Shown one piece after another: positions 28,240-31,334 of a DNA stretch of 31,334 bases; within the stretch, counting starts at the first letter, position 1; the number at the start of each line of letters is the position of its first letter. This stretch comes from Perkinsus olseni (lineage: Eukaryota > Perkinsozoa > Perkinsida > Perkinsidae), in contig JABANP010000577.1 of assembly GCA_013115135.1 (NCBI GenBank), positions 1 through 31,334 on the forward strand. Direction: 5' to 3'. Both the position numbers and the translations under genes were made by a program. A model generated the notes under the pieces. It made no database searches and was not told the origin of the DNA. It saw only the letters and a list, made by a program, of their open reading frames with translations.

Positions 28240-30389
28240 TCACTCTGAGCGGCAGGTAGTAGCATAGTTGTGGTACTGCGGGCAGTAGTTGTTGTAGCCC
28301 ATCAGCTGGGAGAAGGTATCGCCATAATAACATCTCGTCCATTCCCAGTTGTGCAAGGCAAACAGCGTACCATCATGGTTGAATAGATGGTCGTACTGCT
28401 CCTGACTGACAATCTGAAACCGAAAAAAGATACGCCCTCAGAAATTCACGGCAGTTCTCGTGACCACACGCAAACGAGACCGCCGAAAGGCTAGTTGTGA
28501 GAAAAAAAGACCAAAATTTACGAAAATTTTAGATGAAATACTGTGTCTTTCCGAGGATCGATTCCACGAAAAACCTGTGACGTTCAGTTGGGACACCAGT
28601 AAACAACCATCAACCCTGATTGTATACCAAATTTTTCGCTTCTCGTCGAGGTCACCCAGGTGAACTTGTAGCACACCACAGAAAAAAATGAAAAGGAAAC
28701 TCTCTGGGCTTTGATAAATTTCCGGAAGGCCTTCGCGACCCAACAACTCACCCCGTCCTGAACGACCAAGTTGTTCATCTGCGTGAGAGTATTCCAAGCA
28801 TATTCAATGCCACCCGATGGGTTGGGGTAGGAGGCAGAGTCGAACGCACACATCGAGATTTTATGACAGTTGTCTCCCATCTTACACGAGCCCTGAGAAA
28901 AAAGAGAATTGTGGAAGCGAGCCAGAAAAAGTGGATACCGTAAATCGACCAACTTATGACGCCAAGAATGAAACGACGTGTAGTCACTAAGGGACATCAT
29001 TTCTCGAACACTCATTGCTGAAGAGATAATCATAGAGGTGTAACGACGTCCAGATAGGTGTACAATACATCACCATCTTCTAAGATCGCCCCCAGGGTCG
29101 CAAAAAACGTGCCAAGGAAGCCTTTGGAGCTGTCTCAAAGCACGAAGAGGCCGTCTATTGATGAATCGGTGTGATCGCTCGTCAAAAAAAATAAGAATAT
29201 CAGCGCGTTCAAGAAAATTCTAGTAATTTGCCGGCAATTATATTACCTCAACCATGACGGTAATCTTGGCCTTAAGATTCTCCCATCCGGGTTGAGTGCA
29301 AACCAAACACTGCTCATGCATCATCCATCGAAGACGACCGAGGAGATCATCGGGATCACTGATCAGGGAGAACATCATGAAAAGGATATCTTGATCGTCC
29401 GTGTAACACCATAGTGGACCTCAGGATACTGTCGCACGCTCACAACTATGATTCCACTGCGATCGCTCTGACGCGCACAGCAAAGGTTTTCATAGCCAGT
29501 CAGATCCTTCTCACTTTCCAGTAGTATCCTTGATATCATTTCTATATAACATCATCAACGCTGAATCAGCGTACTGCATAACATACTGCGTGCCCAGCGT
29601 GTCAGGAGCCCCCTCAATGGTGTACTGAACAAATAAGGAGCCGGGCAAATAACCAAGACCATTCTGAAGATCTATTTTCATCTGCTGGGCGTCCTCAAGG
29701 GCCTCCTTGACATACTCCTGGGCGACATGCTCAACGTCAAAACTGAGCCCGATCGGTGCTATCTCGGCCATGGTATCAGCATCAACATAATTTATGAGGA
29801 AATTCTTGAAAGTTTGCACGAACATAACCATCAGCGATCCTTTTTTCGATACGACATCGCCGTAAGTCAACCACAGAATACCCTCGTTATTGGTCTTTCT
29901 CCTGAAATTGACCAGAAAGTCTACAAGATTCCCAGGATTTGCAATAAAATCAGGATTGCTACTGTCGGCTATGTTGACCGACACGTCACCGCAGTTCCAT
30001 TGCTGACCCATATCAGAGTTGAGGAAATCAAAAAGTTGATCATCCCCATCGCGCCAGTAGTCTTGAGACCAGGTATAAGTGCCGAGCAACTTTCCATTGC
30101 ACTTCGTAGTGGGGCGAGGTCTCGTTGTGGGCGTCTCCGTGGTGACGGGGAAGGTAGCAGTACCAGTAAAATAAGTAGAACTGTTCACAACGTTCTCGCT
30201 GCTACTGGTAGTAGTTGTTTTTGAAAGGAATCCAGTGGTAGGAGGAAAGTCATGAGGGGTTGTAGTGAAGGGCGACGGGCCAGTAGTGGTCGTAGCAGTG
30301 GACAGGGAAGTGCTGGAAGAACAACCGGAGAGAGTCGTAGAAACGGCAATGGCCGATATAATCGCAGTAGCGACGCTTCGGGTAATCAT
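28240..30389 (-). CDS. Secreted protein with signal peptide, Ser/Thr linker and possible GH18-like domain
   Basis: Exons on the - strand: 29515-30389, one ending at 29247 (5' border unresolved, near 29420), 28752-28892 and 28240-28413. The last three join in phase 0. The first exon gives a hydrophobic signal peptide (residues 1 to about 22), a Ser/Thr/Pro-rich linker (about 23-95) and a globular part from CNGKLLGTYTWSQ on. At 212-220 the string PIGLSFDVE resembles the GH18 chitinase motif (DGxDxDxE), keeping the last Asp and Glu but not the first two Asp. Later exons are rich in Cys, Trp and Tyr (for example NHDGTLFALHNWEW, GYNNYCPQYHNY). I do not recognise the family with certainty. A secreted TIM-barrel hydrolase or an inactive relative is a guess, made more likely only by the neighbouring chitin synthase. 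Confidence 0.7.
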
Positions 30390-30483
30390 TCTACAGAGAA
30401 ACTAACAAAACAGGAACTACAATCTGGTAATAGCTCATGCGAAGAGATCAGCAATAGTGGTAATCCGCACCTATTAACGGAAG

Positions 30484-30894
30484 GGAACAATCTCCGGACG
30501 GGCGCTAATTTTTCTCTCATCGGCGCTAAACTTCCTCTGCTTGGCGCTATTCTTTCTCACATTGGCGCTATTCTTTCTAATGTTGGGCAATTCCATTTTT
30601 CTGAGGACTTCCGGTATCCTGAGGATAGCTTCGGAGCTCGCCTTACACTACTGACCAATCACACTGCGCGGCCTTCGGGTTTTAGGTTAGGTCTTGGTCT
30701 TCTTTTTTAACGCCAACCAGCCTTACACCCGAGCTACGAACACGCTCGCCCTACAGCCGTGTTAACTTACTAGACTTCCTTATATTTATATACGAGGCCG
30801 AAGAAATTAGCGCCAACGTGAGAAAGAATAGCGCCTAGCAGAGAAAGTTTAGCGCCGATGAGAGAAAAATTAGCGCCCGTCCGGAGTACCTGCC
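30484..30894. mobile_element. MULE-like MITE, 411 bp, long terminal inverted repeats
   Basis: Two arms (30484-30578 and 30800-30894) are inverted copies of each other, nearly identical over about 85 bases from CTCCGGACGGGCGC inwards. The 9-bp direct repeat TAACGGAAG flanks the element exactly (30475-30483 and 30895-30903), like a target-site duplication. Each arm is itself built from tandem units of 20-21 bases beginning GGCGCTA and rich in TTTCTCT. The roughly 220-bp centre has no recognised coding sequence. Long inverted repeats with a 9-bp duplication are typical of Mutator-like elements; the short length makes it non-autonomous. Confidence 0.8.
30502..30582 (+). repeat. Tandem ~20-bp units in the left arm of the MITE
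   Basis: Four units begin with GGCGCTA at a spacing of 20-21 bases (about 30501, 30522, 30542 and 30563), followed by a weaker GGGCAAT unit. The right arm carries the same units inverted (30808-30880). Subterminal repeats of this kind are often transposase-binding sites. Confidence 0.7.
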
Positions 30895-30903
30895 TAACGG
30901 AAG

Positions 30904-31334
30904 TTAACCGACCCCGGAGAGTGAGGAAGCTCCGAGTACGAAACAACTGGCTTCGATAAACCTCTCATCAAGAGCGCTCGCAGGGGTGAATTTAACGCGT
31001 GCAAGACGATCCTGGAAAGGCTATTGGCACTCGGAGAAGGTATACTATTGAACACCCGGACTGTTGCCTCTGCCAGACTCGAATTTAACGGGCGAATGAG
31101 CGTTCTCGAAGTTCGAGACTCGAACTCAGGAGAATATCCGAACTCTTCCAGTTCGACTGATAGAGGCGAATCCTGAAGCGTGAGTAACTTCGGAGCTCAG
31201 ATACTCACAGAGAGCGATGAGCCCCAACCTCGTGGACTGTTCATGCGTGCAACAACATCAATAACGAAATAGGACGCGCGCTACTCGAATCTTGTCTGTG
31301 CGATAGACTGTGAGTCTTGCTATCTTGCAATTCC
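30904..31334. other. No gene seen at the window end
   Basis: The 431 bp after the MITE show no open frame above 60 codons and no recognised motif. A palindrome-like CGAAGTTCGAGACTCGAA lies near 31110. The upstream gene on either strand would be outside the window. Confidence 0.4.

Noticed and set aside
29727..30224. 165-codon + strand open frame
   Set aside because: It lies opposite the large first exon of the secreted protein, which has a signal peptide and phase-matched downstream exons.
1..31334. CRISPR arrays, bacterial operons, ribosomal RNA genes
   Set aside because: No regularly spaced direct repeats, no Shine-Dalgarno-led polycistrons and no rRNA core sequences are visible; the window is eukaryotic.

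Overview
This is nuclear DNA of a unicellular eukaryote. Genes are cut into many exons by GT-AG introns. Many introns are very short (about 28-80 nt), and reading frames become continuous only after splicing. The mix of proteins, the gene density and the intron style suggest an alveolate, perhaps a perkinsid. That is an inference; no species marker is present. All exon boundaries were set by eye from GT/AG sites, codon phase and conserved protein motifs.

Layout. Positions 1-3658 hold no gene I can support. On the + strand, four or five genes lie head to tail. The first (3659-7124) is a homeodomain-like + TFIIS-N (LW) + PP1-docking protein, resembling plant LUMINIDEPENDENS and animal PNUTS. 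The second (7946-12363) is a 13-exon Bin3/MePCE-type RNA methylphosphate capping enzyme whose phases close completely. The third (about 12904-16990) is an alpha/beta hydrolase. The fourth (17095-21036) is a B-box/coiled-coil/NHL (TRIM-NHL-like) protein with a one-base frame break. On the - strand lie a Mei2-type RRM protein (21669-23063, convergent with the NHL gene), a chitin synthase (about 23509-27958) and a secreted protein with a possible GH18-like motif (28240-30389). A small MULE-like MITE with long inverted repeats and a 9-bp flanking direct repeat sits just upstream of that last gene (30484-30894).

The most interesting signal is in the introns. At least five predicted introns consist largely of a degenerate tRNA gene, on either strand. 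In three sense-oriented cases the GT donor falls in or next to the D-arm. The T-arm/B box follows, and then a T run like a Pol III terminator, which serves as the polypyrimidine tract before AG. Codon phase closes exactly across all five. This looks like a tRNA-derived, introner-like family. A second short intronic motif (AATTTCGTGGCGCGCGAC) and a strongly over-represented heptamer (GTATCTT) recur through the same introns.

Functional links are modest. Two of the + strand genes act in RNA polymerase II and small-RNA control. The chitin synthase and the possible chitinase-like secreted protein are neighbours on one strand, which would fit cell-wall work if the second assignment holds.
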